Made by a program: the position numbers and the translations under genes
Assembly (NCBI RefSeq): GCF_000425565.1
Contig: NZ_AUDR01000014.1
Location: forward strand, 186,001-250,000
Direction: 5' to 3'
DNA length: 64,000 nucleotides
Origin: Tepidiphilus margaritifer DSM 15129
GTDB taxonomy: Bacteria; Pseudomonadota; Gammaproteobacteria; Burkholderiales; Rhodocyclaceae
The notes under the pieces: model-generated
The model's database searches: none
What the model was told of the DNA's origin: nothing
What the model saw: only the letters and a program-made list of their open reading frames with translations
Part shown: positions 53,431-61,630 of the stretch, piece after piece
Layout of the letters: each line of letters begins with the position of its first letter
Numbering within the stretch: position 1 is the first letter of the stretch

Positions 53431-54023
53431 CCCATCCCACCACCGAGCAACAGCCGCACCAGCAGAAAGCGCAGTTGTCCGCCGGCGATCGCCAGCACCT
53501 GCAGCAACAGCAGAAAGACGAGGGGACTCAGGTCGATGCCAGCGATCACCGGGACGACGCGCCGGATCGGCTCGAGCCAGGGCGCGACCAGCGCCTCGGT
53601 GAGCATTGCGGCCGAGGCATGAGGATTGACCCAGCTCAAAACCGCCGCGAACAGGACGGCGAAAAAGAGGAGATACCCCAGCACGTAGAACGTCTCGAGT
53701 AACCCCCCAAGCACCACCAGACCGGCGAGGCCGCCGAGCGGCAGGAGCGCGAGCTGACCGAACACCGCCATCTTCAGCAGCACGAAGAGCGATTGCGTCG
53801 CCCAGGCTAGCCCCAGGCTCACCACGTCCCAGCGCATGCGCGGCTTCAAGGCGCGGCGCAGCGGCAAGACCGCCCAGTCAGTGAGCGCGAGGACGAAGCG
53901 GCCCAGCGGGGTGTAGAAAGAGATGCGCTGCGCCTGCATCAGCACCCGCAGCCAGAGCACGGCGGTAAAGGCCTGCGCGAGCGTCCCGAACACCAGATCG
54001 AAGAGCTGCTGTCCCATCATCAC
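53427..54023 (-). CDS. yggT: YggT family membrane protein
   Basis: A 198-residue integral membrane protein with two YggT domains, each of two or three helices (residues 8-45 and 100-190). The second repeat has SWVNPHASAAMLTEALVAPW and LEPIRRVVPVIAGIDLSPLV, the family signature. Implicated in osmotic or potassium tolerance in other bacteria, with no firm mechanism. It overlaps the DUF167 and proC genes by 4 bases each, the usual yggS-proC-yggT-yggU order. Confidence 0.92.
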   Translation of the reverse strand: MMMGQQLFDLVFGTLAQAFTAVLWLRVLMQAQRISFYTPLGRFVLALTDWAVLPLRRALKPRMRWDVVSLGLAWATQSLFVLLKMAVFGQLALLPLGGLAGLVVLGGLLETFYVLGYLLFFAVLFAAVLSWVNPHASAAMLTEALVAPWLEPIRRVVPVIAGIDLSPLVFLLLLQVLAIAGGQLRFLLVRLLLGGGMG

Positions 54024-54838
54024 GGCGCCTCGCCCAGCTGCCGCGCGAGTTCCTGGCTGCGCGCGTAAGCAGCGAACACCGCCTCACGGAGGGTCTCGGC
54101 GAACCCGCGTTCATTCAAGCGCGCCAGCGCTGCCTCCGTCGTTCCGCCCTTGGACGTCACGTTCTCGCGCAGGCGCGACAAAGGCTCCTCGCTCTCCCGG
54201 GCGAGCCGCACCGCCCCGGCGACCGTAGCCTGCGCCAAGCGCCGGGCAGTGGCAGCGTCGAACCCCAGCGCTTCGCCCGCAGCCTGCAAGGCTTCGAGAA
54301 AGGCGAAGACGTAGGCCGGGCCGCTGCCGGAGAGTGCAGTGATCGCGTCGATTTTGCCTTCCTCTTCGACCCAGAGCACCTCGCCCACCGCCGCCATGAT
54401 GCGCTCGGCCTCCTCGCGCCCCAGCGTATCGACGCTCGGGTCGGCATAGAGCCCCGTGACTCCCGCCCCCACCAAGGCCGGGGTATTCGGCATGGCGCGC
54501 ACGAGCCGTCGATGGCCGCCGAGCCAGCGTCCGATCACGCCCAGCGGCAGACCCGCGGCGATGCTCAGCACCAGGATTCGCCCCAGACGGCCGGCGAGCG
54601 GAGCCACGGCCTCGCGCAGATGTTGGGGTTTGACCGCCAACACGATCACGTCGGTCTCGAACCAGGCATCGTCGAGCACCGGCTGCGCCGCCACACCGAA
54701 GCGCGCCTCCAGCGCCCGGCAGCGTACTGCGTCGGGATCCATCACCTGGACTGCGCGCGCACTCGCCACCTGGCGCGCCAACAAGCCGCCGATCAGGGCC
54801 TCGGCCATGCGGCCGCCGCCAAGAAAACTGATTCTCAT
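54020..54838 (-). CDS. proC: Pyrroline-5-carboxylate reductase
   Basis: Last step of proline synthesis. The 272-residue protein has the NAD(P) site FLGGGRMAEALIGGLL, AVKPQHL, RAMPNTPALVGAG, and the substrate motif ALSGSGPAYVFAFLEAL followed by TSKGGTTEAAL. It overlaps yggS and yggT by 4 bases. Confidence 0.96.
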   Translation of the reverse strand: MRISFLGGGRMAEALIGGLLARQVASARAVQVMDPDAVRCRALEARFGVAAQPVLDDAWFETDVIVLAVKPQHLREAVAPLAGRLGRILVLSIAAGLPLGVIGRWLGGHRRLVRAMPNTPALVGAGVTGLYADPSVDTLGREEAERIMAAVGEVLWVEEEGKIDAITALSGSGPAYVFAFLEALQAAGEALGFDAATARRLAQATVAGAVRLARESEEPLSRLRENVTSKGGTTEAALARLNERGFAETLREAVFAAYARSQELARQLGEAP

Positions 54839-55554
54839 GGTTTCTTCCTCTCCCCGAAGATCGCCGTCCCCAAGCGCACGTGCGTCGCCCCCTCCTCGAT
54901 GGCAAGGGTGAAATCACCCGACATACCCATCGAGAGCACGTCGAGCTCGAGCCCCATCGCGCGCAGGTCCTCCAGACAATGGCGCAGCGTGCGAAAGCGC
55001 GCACGTAACACGGTCTCGTCGGACGTCGGCTCCGGAATGCACATCAGACCGCGCAAACGCAGACCAGGCAGCGCCGCCACCGCCTGCGCGAGCGCCGGCA
55101 CCTCGGCCGGCGCCACGCCGGACTTGCTCGCTTCGCCGCTCACATTGGCCTGCAATAGCACCTGCAGCGGCCCCAATGCGGCCGGCCGCTGCGCCGCCAG
55201 CCGTTCGGCCACTTTCAGCCGATCGAGGGAATGCACCCAGGCGAAGTGCTCGGCGATGGCGCGCGTCTTGTTGCTCTGGATCGGGCCGATGAAATGCCAT
55301 TCGAGTGGCAGATCCGCGAGCGCCTCGACCTTGGCCACGCCTTCTTGCACATAGTTCTCGCCGAATACCCTCTGTCCGCAGGCAAAAGCCGCACGCACGG
55401 ATTCCGGCGGCTGGGTCTTCGACACCGCCACGATCGTCACCGAGCCGGGAGAACGCCCGGCGCGCACCTCGACCTCGGCCACGCGCGCACGCAACGCGTC
55501 GAGCCGATGACACAAAAGTTCCTCGCGATGCGGTGAATCCGCTACAATCGCCAT
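54835..55554 (-). CDS. yggS: PLP homeostasis protein YggS (PLPBP family)
   Basis: A 239-residue PLP-binding TIM-barrel protein that buffers pyridoxal phosphate. PLP Lys46 lies in VAVSKTQP; FGENYVQEG, WHFIGPIQSNK and the late MGMSGDFTLAIEEGATHVRLG phosphate-binding segment are all present. The ATG at 55554 is divergent from pilT with 72 bases between them. A much longer in-frame reading to 57009 only runs antisense through pilT. Confidence 0.95.
   Translation of the reverse strand: MAIVADSPHREELLCHRLDALRARVAEVEVRAGRSPGSVTIVAVSKTQPPESVRAAFACGQRVFGENYVQEGVAKVEALADLPLEWHFIGPIQSNKTRAIAEHFAWVHSLDRLKVAERLAAQRPAALGPLQVLLQANVSGEASKSGVAPAEVPALAQAVAALPGLRLRGLMCIPEPTSDETVLRARFRTLRHCLEDLRAMGLELDVLSMGMSGDFTLAIEEGATHVRLGTAIFGERKKP
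55543..55548 (+). promoter_or_regulatory. Candidate -10 element of pilT
   Basis: TACAAT lies 78 bases before the pilT ATG, inside the start of the divergent yggS. The -35 region is weak. Confidence 0.3.
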
Positions 55555-55626
55555 TCCGAAGCCATACTCCGAGTCCAAGACCGCATCGAGTATAGCATCG
55601 CCGCCATCCGCCTCCCAGGAGTCTGT

Positions 55627-56718
55627 ATGGACATCACCGAACTGCTCGCCTTTTCCGTCAAGAACAAGGCTTCCGACCTCCACCTCTCCGCCGGCCTGCC
55701 GCCGATGCTGCGCATCAACGGCGACATCCGACGCATCAACCTCCCCACGCTCGCCGATGCCGACGTCAAGGCGCTCGTCTACGACATCATGAACGATGCG
55801 CAGCGCAAGAACTTCGAAGAGCATCTGGAAGCGGATTTTTCCTTCGAAGTCCCCGGCATCGCCCGCTTCCGGGTCAATGCGTTCATGCAGGACCGCGGCA
55901 TGGGAGCGGCCTTTCGCACCATCCCGAGCAAAGTTCTCACCTTGGAGGATCTCTCCGCCCCCCCTGTGTTCAAGACCATCTGCGATCAGCCCCGCGGCAT
56001 CGTGCTCGTCACCGGCCCGACCGGCTCGGGGAAATCGACCACTCTGGCAGCGATGCTCGATTACATCAACACGCATCAACCGGTCCATATCCTCACCATC
56101 GAAGATCCCATCGAATTCGTCCACGAGCCGAAGAAAGCTCTCATCAACCAGCGCGAAGTCCATCGCGATACCCATTCTTTCGAGAATGCGCTGCGCTCGG
56201 CGTTGCGCGAAGACCCGGACGTGATCCTGGTGGGTGAAATGCGCGACATCGAAACCATCCGGCTCGCGCTCACCGCCGCCGAGACCGGTCACCTCGTTTT
56301 CGCCACCTTGCACACCTCTTCGGCCGCCAAGACGATCGACCGGATCGTGGACGTCTTCCCGGCCGCCGAGAAAGAGATGGTGCGATCGATGCTTTCCGAA
56401 TCCCTGCGTGCCGTCATCTCGCAGGTGCTGCTCAAGCGCAAGGACGGCACCGGTCGCGTGGCGGCACATGAAATCATGATTGCCAACGCCGCCATCCGCA
56501 ACCTCATCCGCGAGAACAAGGTGGCCCAGATGTATTCCATCATCCAGACCAATCAGGCCATCGGCATGCAGACGCTGGATCAGTGCCTCATGGAGCTGGT
56601 GCGCCAGCAGGTGATCTCGGTCGACGAAGCCCGGTCGGTGGCGCAGAACAAGGATCAGTTCCAAGTTGCTCCTACGCGCGTCATCCAGGTCGCTGGTGGA
56701 ATTCCACCCAAGCAATAA
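55627..56718 (+). CDS. pilT: Twitching motility ATPase PilT
   Basis: Hexameric ATPase that retracts type IV pili. The 363-residue product has the N-terminal PAS-like domain (SDLHLSAGLPPMLRINGDI), Walker A GPTGSGKST (residues 130-138), the Asp box and Walker B DPDVILVGEMRDIETIR, the His box ATLHTSSAAKTIDRI and the C-terminal AIRNLIRENK motif needed for retraction. It is followed after 19 bases by pilU. Confidence 0.97.
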   Translation: MDITELLAFSVKNKASDLHLSAGLPPMLRINGDIRRINLPTLADADVKALVYDIMNDAQRKNFEEHLEADFSFEVPGIARFRVNAFMQDRGMGAAFRTIPSKVLTLEDLSAPPVFKTICDQPRGIVLVTGPTGSGKSTTLAAMLDYINTHQPVHILTIEDPIEFVHEPKKALINQREVHRDTHSFENALRSALREDPDVILVGEMRDIETIRLALTAAETGHLVFATLHTSSAAKTIDRIVDVFPAAEKEMVRSMLSESLRAVISQVLLKRKDGTGRVAAHEIMIANAAIRNLIRENKVAQMYSIIQTNQAIGMQTLDQCLMELVRQQVISVDEARSVAQNKDQFQVAPTRVIQVAGGIPPKQ

Positions 56719-56737
56719 TCGGCTCAGGACCGTCATC

Positions 56738-57871
56738 ATGCAAAAAGACCAATCGCTGCGCTTCGTCAACGACCTACTCAAGCTCGCCAAGCAGAAAAAG
56801 GCTTCCGACCTTTTCATCACCCCGGATTTTCCCCCGGCGCTGAAGATCGACGGCAAAGTCACTCCGCAAACGGCACAGCCGCTGACCGCCGTCCATACCG
56901 CCGAAATCGCCCGTGCCTTGATGAACGACCGCCAGGCCGCCGAGTTCGAGGCGACCAAGGAATGCAACTTCGCCATCAATCCCACGGGAATCGGGCGTTT
57001 TCGCGTCAATGCCTATCTCGAGAAAGGGGCCGTCGCCTTGGTCCTTCGTGCCATCGCCGACCGGATCCCGACTTTCGAGGAGCTGATGCTGCCCCCCATT
57101 CTCAAGGAAATCGCCATGCTCAAGCGCGGCCTGGTGGTCTTCGTCGGCGGCACCGGTACCGGCAAGAGCACCTCGCTTGCGGCGCTCGTGGATTACCGCA
57201 ACGAGAATTCCTTCGGTCACATCATCACCATCGAAGATCCGATCGAATTCGTGCACACGCACAAGAACTGCATCGTGTCGCAACGGGAGATCGGCATCGA
57301 CACCGAAAACTGGGAAATCGCCCTGAAGAACACCTTGCGCCAAGCCCCGGACGTCATCATGATGGGCGAGATCCGCGATCGTGAGACGATGGACTACGCC
57401 ATCGCTTTCGCCGAAACCGGTCACCTCGCGCTCGCCACGCTGCACGCCAACAGCGCCAACCAAGCGCTCGATCGCATCATCAACTTCTTCCCCGAAGACC
57501 GGCGCCAGCAGCTGCTCATGGATCTCTCGCTCAACCTGCGCGCCTTCGTGTCGCAGCGCCTGCTGCCACGAGCCGACGGCCCCGGCCGCGTCCCAGCCGT
57601 AGAAATCATGCTCAACTCGCCCCTCATCGCCGATCTCATCTTCAAAGGGGAGGTGGGCGAGATCAAGGACGTAATGAAACGCTCGCGTGAACTGGGTATG
57701 CAGACCTTCGACCAGTCCCTCTTCGACCTCTACGAGGCAGGGCTCATTCGCTACGAAGACGCGCTGCGCTATGCCGACTCGGTCAACGACCTGCGGCTGC
57801 AGATCAAGCTCTACAGCAAGCGGGAAGACAAACCCGACATTCGTCCGCCCGATGGCCTCGACGTCCTCTGA
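56738..57871 (+). CDS. pilU: Twitching motility ATPase PilU
   Basis: PilT paralogue that assists retraction. The 377-residue product has SDLFITPDFPPALKIDGKVT, Walker A GGTGTGKST (Lys143), and PDVIMMGEIRDRETMDYAIA, with ATLHANSANQALDRIINFF, which distinguish it from PilT. The ATG at 56738 is preferred to an upstream ATG inside the pilT end. A repeat element begins right at its stop codon. Confidence 0.95.
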   Translation: MQKDQSLRFVNDLLKLAKQKKASDLFITPDFPPALKIDGKVTPQTAQPLTAVHTAEIARALMNDRQAAEFEATKECNFAINPTGIGRFRVNAYLEKGAVALVLRAIADRIPTFEELMLPPILKEIAMLKRGLVVFVGGTGTGKSTSLAALVDYRNENSFGHIITIEDPIEFVHTHKNCIVSQREIGIDTENWEIALKNTLRQAPDVIMMGEIRDRETMDYAIAFAETGHLALATLHANSANQALDRIINFFPEDRRQQLLMDLSLNLRAFVSQRLLPRADGPGRVPAVEIMLNSPLIADLIFKGEVGEIKDVMKRSRELGMQTFDQSLFDLYEAGLIRYEDALRYADSVNDLRLQIKLYSKREDKPDIRPPDGLDVL

Positions 57872-58020
57872 GGAAACGCTGAATAATTGGCTGCGCGGGC
57901 GAATCGCTGCGTTGCGCGGTGCTCGCTCCCTCGCCTATCTACTCGATATGTCTCGGTCGCTGCGCTCCGTGCGCCTTGCGCTTCATCCCGCTCGCTCATT
58001 TCTTCAGCGTCTCCCTGAGG
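57868..58020. repeat. Element with imperfect inverted ends and CTGAGG flanks (MITE- or intergenic-repeat-like)
   Basis: The flank CTGAGG occurs at 57868-57873 and again at 58015-58020. Just inside, GGAAACGCTGAA (57872-57883) and TTCAGCGTCTCC (58003-58014) are inverted repeats matching at 11 of 12 positions; the match extends to 14 of 17. The inside is GC-rich, partly self-complementary, and has no gene-like frame. It sits exactly between pilU and the convergent RNA methyltransferase. It could be a small non-autonomous mobile repeat or a structured transcript end. Without the rest of the genome the copy number is unknown. Confidence 0.55.
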
Positions 58021-58027
58021 GCATGCC

Positions 58028-59185
58028 TCACGGCGGCGTACTGGCGCGCCGCCGCATCGGGCCAGCCACGAGGCGGTATTCCAAAAGGCGGCACTCCAAC
58101 GCCCCGTTGAAGAGCGGCACGCGCCGACTCGCCTTGAGCCCGATGCCGCGCGGCAATTCCGGATCGGCGGTAAGGATCCACGCGCGCCAGCCCGTCCAAT
58201 GGCGTTTGAGGGCATCGCCCAGGCGCGGATACCACGCGGCCAGCCGCTGCGCCTCGTCGAGTCGCACGCCGTAGGGCGGATTGGCCACCAAAACGCCTTC
58301 CGGTGCCGGGGCAACCAGCTCTGCCACATCGGCCACCTGCCAGTGCACCGCCTCCTCCAAGCCCGCTGCGGCAAGGTTCTCGCGCGCTGCTGCCATCATC
58401 GCCGCGTCGACGTCGGACCCCCATAACTTCAGCGGCGTATCATGGCGCAGCGCCTCGGCTCGCCGGCGCAATGCTTGCCACTGCGTCGAATCGAAATTTT
58501 CCAGCTTTTCCAGGGCGAACCCCCGCGCGAGCCCCGGGGCGATGCCGCGCGCGGCCATCGCCGCTTCGAGCAGAAAAGTCCCGCTGCCGCACATCGGATC
58601 GACCAGCGGCTCGTCCGGCCGCCAGCCGGTGAGCATAAGGATCCCCGCCGCGAGATTTTCCTTCAAGGGCGCGGCGACCGTCGAGCGTTTGAAACCGCGA
58701 CGGTAGAGCGGCTCACCGCTCAAGTCGAGGTAGAGCCGCGCGCGCCGCTCTTGCAGGAAAACCCAGATGCGTATTTCCGGCGTGGCGGTATCGACACTGG
58801 GTCGCGTGCCCAGCTGGGTGCGAAATCGATCGCAGATCGCATCCTTGACCCGCAGCGCCGCGAATTCGAGGCTACGCAAAGGAGAGCGCTGCGCGCGCAC
58901 ATCGACGCGGATCGCGCGCTCCACGGCGAAATACCGTGGCCAGGGAACGTCGCGGGCCAGGCGATAGAGTTCGTCCTCGTTGCGATAGCCACCTTCCCCC
59001 ACTTGCCACAGTACGCGCGTGGCGATGCGGCTCGTCAGGTTCAGCCAGGCACCGAGCGCAAACTCGCCGGCAAACCCCACCCCGGCAGAAGCCGGCTCGG
59101 GCCGCTCGACCCCCAAGCTCGCCAACTCCTGGGCGAGCACCCCCTCCAGACCCCGCGGACAAGGGACGAAAAAGCGCTCGCTCAC
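58028..59185 (-). CDS. THUMP-domain class I SAM-dependent RNA methyltransferase (RlmL N-terminal type)
   Basis: A 385-residue protein like the RlmL/YcbY N-terminal half, which makes m2G2445 in 23S rRNA. It begins MSERFFVPCPRGLEGVLAQE with a ferredoxin-like/THUMP region (to about residue 160). LSGEPLYRRGFKRSTVAAPL follows, and the methyltransferase domain has DPMCGSGTFLLEAA and VANPPYGVRL. The RlmK half is absent, common outside enterics. It lies 9 bases after hemJ. Confidence 0.88.
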   Translation of the reverse strand: MSERFFVPCPRGLEGVLAQELASLGVERPEPASAGVGFAGEFALGAWLNLTSRIATRVLWQVGEGGYRNEDELYRLARDVPWPRYFAVERAIRVDVRAQRSPLRSLEFAALRVKDAICDRFRTQLGTRPSVDTATPEIRIWVFLQERRARLYLDLSGEPLYRRGFKRSTVAAPLKENLAAGILMLTGWRPDEPLVDPMCGSGTFLLEAAMAARGIAPGLARGFALEKLENFDSTQWQALRRRAEALRHDTPLKLWGSDVDAAMMAAARENLAAAGLEEAVHWQVADVAELVAPAPEGVLVANPPYGVRLDEAQRLAAWYPRLGDALKRHWTGWRAWILTADPELPRGIGLKASRRVPLFNGALECRLLEYRLVAGPMRRRASTPP

Positions 59186-59194
59186 GCCGCCTCC

Positions 59195-59608
59195 TCAAAA
59201 AGGTTTCAACACGGCGAGGAACACCACCGCCGTGAGCACCAGCACGGGAATCTCGTTGAAGACCCGGTACCAGCGATGCGTGTGCCGGTTGCGTCCTTCG
59301 GCGAAGGCGCGCAGCAGGCGGCCGCACGCCAGGTGATAGACGACGAGAAAGGCTACGAGCAGCGTCTTCGCATGCAGCCAGCCGCCGGAAAAGTCGAAGC
59401 CGAACCACAGCCACAGACCGAAGACGATCGCGAGCACCCCCAAAGGCGTCATGAAGCGGTAGAGCTTGCGCGCCATCACCAAGAGATGCGCCCGCACCGC
59501 CGGCTCGTTCTCGACCATCGCCAGATTGACGAAGATGCGCGGCAGGTAGAAGAGCCCGGCGAACCAGCTCACGACGAAGATAATGTGCAGGGATTTGACG
59601 ACCAGCAT
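59195..59608 (-). CDS. hemJ: Protoporphyrinogen oxidase HemJ
   Basis: A 137-residue, four-helix membrane protein that oxidises protoporphyrinogen IX in haem synthesis. It starts MLVVKSLHIIFVVSWFAGLF with conserved His8, and has the second motif WLHAKTLLVAFLVVYH (His79, Lys81) with the conserved lysine. GGAG precedes the ATG at 59608. It sits between the epimerase-like gene and the RNA methyltransferase. Its product links to the cytochrome c gene only through the general need for haem. Confidence 0.9.
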   Translation of the reverse strand: MLVVKSLHIIFVVSWFAGLFYLPRIFVNLAMVENEPAVRAHLLVMARKLYRFMTPLGVLAIVFGLWLWFGFDFSGGWLHAKTLLVAFLVVYHLACGRLLRAFAEGRNRHTHRWYRVFNEIPVLVLTAVVFLAVLKPF

Positions 59609-59675
59609 GGACTGATTCTCCTTTTGGGCACCTCGAATAACCTCCTGCGCGACGGTTCTTCGAGCCACTCATCCG

Positions 59676-60557
59676 TTACTTACCATGGGCTGCGAGCGCC
59701 GCCAACACACCCTCCACCGTCGGATGGCGCAGGCGCAGGCGCAATTCCCGCCGCAACCGCTCGGAACGCAGACGGCGCGATTCTCGCATGAAGGAGGCCG
59801 TGGCGGACGGTACCGCCGCCAGCGCCTCGGCCAGGGGCAGGCGCGGCGGTGCCGGCAAGTCGAAGGTTTCTGCGAGCCGTTCGTAGAATTCGCTCAAGGT
59901 GAGCTCGCTTTGATCGACCACGTGATAGGCGCGCAAGCTCGCCCCCCGGAAGGTGGCAAGCCACAAGGCACGGGCGAGATCGTCGGCGTGGATGTGGTTG
60001 GTCCATACCGGCTCGCGCGGCACCGGCCAGCCACGGCGCAGCCGCTCCAAGGGCAAGCGATCCTCGGCGTAAATCCCCGGCGCGCGCAGGATCGTCAGGC
60101 GAACCCCCAGACGGCGCGCAAAGCCGCGCCAGCGGTGCTCGGCCGCGAGACGACGTTTTCCCCGGGCGGTTTGCGGCCGCGGCGGATCGGATTCTCTCAC
60201 CCAAGCGCCCCCCCGATCGCCGTAGATGCCGCTCGTGCCGACATAGACCAGGCGGCGGGGGCGCCTTCCGCAGCGAGCCAACGCCGCCGCGAGACGCCGC
60301 GAGCGGGGATCCTCCGTCCCCTCGGCTGGCGGCGGTGCGAGCATCCACACCCAAGGCGCGAGCCCGGCGAGGCGACACAGACTGCGCCGGTCGTCGAGAT
60401 CGGCGATCAGCACCTTCGCCCCCCTCTCACGCCAGGCCGTCGCCGCCTCGGGACGACGCACCACAACGACGACGCGAACCCCGGCAGGCAGAAAACGCAT
60501 CGCCCGTGCCGCCACGTCGCCCGCCCCAACCACCAGCAATCTCCTTGCCCGCTTCAT
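59676..60557 (-). CDS. NAD-dependent epimerase/dehydratase-like protein
   Basis: A 293-residue Rossmann-fold protein of the extended short-chain dehydrogenase type. The nucleotide site is LLVVGAGDVAARAMRFL; VYVGTSGIYGDRGG carries the Ser and Tyr region of the active site, but the usual YxxxK is weak (GIYGDRG and RGKRRLAAE). It also has VWTNHIHADDLARALWLATF. The start at 60557 has AAAGGA five bases upstream. Homologues in betaproteobacteria are often called nucleoside-diphosphate-sugar epimerase; substrate unknown. It is divergent from the flavin reductase. Confidence 0.78.
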   Translation of the reverse strand: MKRARRLLVVGAGDVAARAMRFLPAGVRVVVVVRRPEAATAWRERGAKVLIADLDDRRSLCRLAGLAPWVWMLAPPPAEGTEDPRSRRLAAALARCGRRPRRLVYVGTSGIYGDRGGAWVRESDPPRPQTARGKRRLAAEHRWRGFARRLGVRLTILRAPGIYAEDRLPLERLRRGWPVPREPVWTNHIHADDLARALWLATFRGASLRAYHVVDQSELTLSEFYERLAETFDLPAPPRLPLAEALAAVPSATASFMRESRRLRSERLRRELRLRLRHPTVEGVLAALAAHGK

Positions 60558-60604
60558 GCTATCCTTTCGCGATTTCTGCGTCACGCTGGATGCACAAGCC
60601 TACC

Positions 60605-61630
60605 ATGAACGCCACCGTCCGCATCGTCGACCATCCCGGCGCCGACTTCCGCGTCACACCGGATCAGACCGTGCTCGAAGCGGCGCTCGCCGCCGGCCTG
60701 CTGTTGCCCTACGGCTGCCGCGACGGCGCCTGCGGCGCCTGCCGCGCCCGGCTCATCGAAGGCCGGGTCGAATACACCGGTCCCGTGGCCGCCTCGGCGC
60801 TCACCGAAGAAGAACAAGCGCAAGGCTGGTTCCTGCCCTGTCGCGCCCGGGCGATCACGGATCTCGTCATCGCCGTGCGCGAGCTGCGCCGTGCCGACGA
60901 CTTCCCGGTCCAAAAATTCCCCGCCCGGGTCGAACACCTGGAGCGTGCCGCCGAAGACGTGATGATCCTCACCCTCAAACGGCCGGCGAGCCTTGATTTC
61001 CGCTTCCGGGCCGGCCAGTACGTAGACGTGCTGCTGCCCGACGGGGCGCGGCGCAGCTTCTCGCTCGCCAATGCCCCGGAGGAAAACGATTTCCTCGAAC
61101 TCCACATCCGGCTCGTGCCCGGCGGCCGCTTCACCACGCACGTCTTCACAGCGATGAAGCCCAAGGAAATGCTGCGACTCGAGGGGCCGCTCGGTAGTTT
61201 CTTTCTGCGAGAGGAAAGCGAAGCACCGATCCTCTTCCTCGCTGGCGGTACGGGATTTGCTCCGATCCAATCGATGCTGCGGCACATGCACCATGCCGGC
61301 ATCGCCCGTCCCACCATGCTTTACTGGGGCGCACGCACGCGTGCCGGCCTTTATCGGCACGAATGGCTCGAACGCTTCACCGCCGAACATCCTTGGCTGC
61401 GCTACGTTCCCGTACTCTCGGAGCCCCTCGTCGAGGATCGCTGGGAAGGGCGCACCGCGCTCGTGCACCGCGCCGTGCTACAGGATCTGCCGACACTCGC
61501 CGGCCACGAAGTCTATGCCTGCGGCGCCCCGGCAATGATCGAAGCGGCGCGGCGCGACTTTCTGGCCCACGGCATGGATGCCGATTCTTTCTTCAGCGAT
61601 GCATTCACCTTCGCCACGAGCCCTACATGA
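60605..61630 (+). CDS. 2Fe-2S ferredoxin-flavin NAD(P)H reductase
   Basis: A 341-residue electron-transfer protein. An N-terminal plant-type ferredoxin domain has cluster cysteines Cys38, Cys43, Cys46 and Cys79 (GCRDGACGACRA). An FAD-binding domain follows with RSFSLANAPEEN, then an NAD(P) domain with FLAGGTGFAPIQSMLRHM and VYACGAPAMIEAARRDF. Relatives are named CDP-6-deoxy-delta-3,4-glucoseen reductase-like or phenol hydroxylase reductase-like, but the natural partner is unknown. Its stop overlaps the next ATG as ATGA. Confidence 0.88.
   Translation: MNATVRIVDHPGADFRVTPDQTVLEAALAAGLLLPYGCRDGACGACRARLIEGRVEYTGPVAASALTEEEQAQGWFLPCRARAITDLVIAVRELRRADDFPVQKFPARVEHLERAAEDVMILTLKRPASLDFRFRAGQYVDVLLPDGARRSFSLANAPEENDFLELHIRLVPGGRFTTHVFTAMKPKEMLRLEGPLGSFFLREESEAPILFLAGGTGFAPIQSMLRHMHHAGIARPTMLYWGARTRAGLYRHEWLERFTAEHPWLRYVPVLSEPLVEDRWEGRTALVHRAVLQDLPTLAGHEVYACGAPAMIEAARRDFLAHGMDADSFFSDAFTFATSPT

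Noticed and set aside
55555-57009. A long N-terminal extension of yggS
   Set aside because: It runs antisense to pilT and pilU. YggS has its normal length from 55554.
46865-57871. A dedicated competence operon
   Set aside because: comEC, pilQ, pilT and ssb occur here but in separate, ordinary operons; comEA, comF and dprA are not in the window, so transformability is only suggested.
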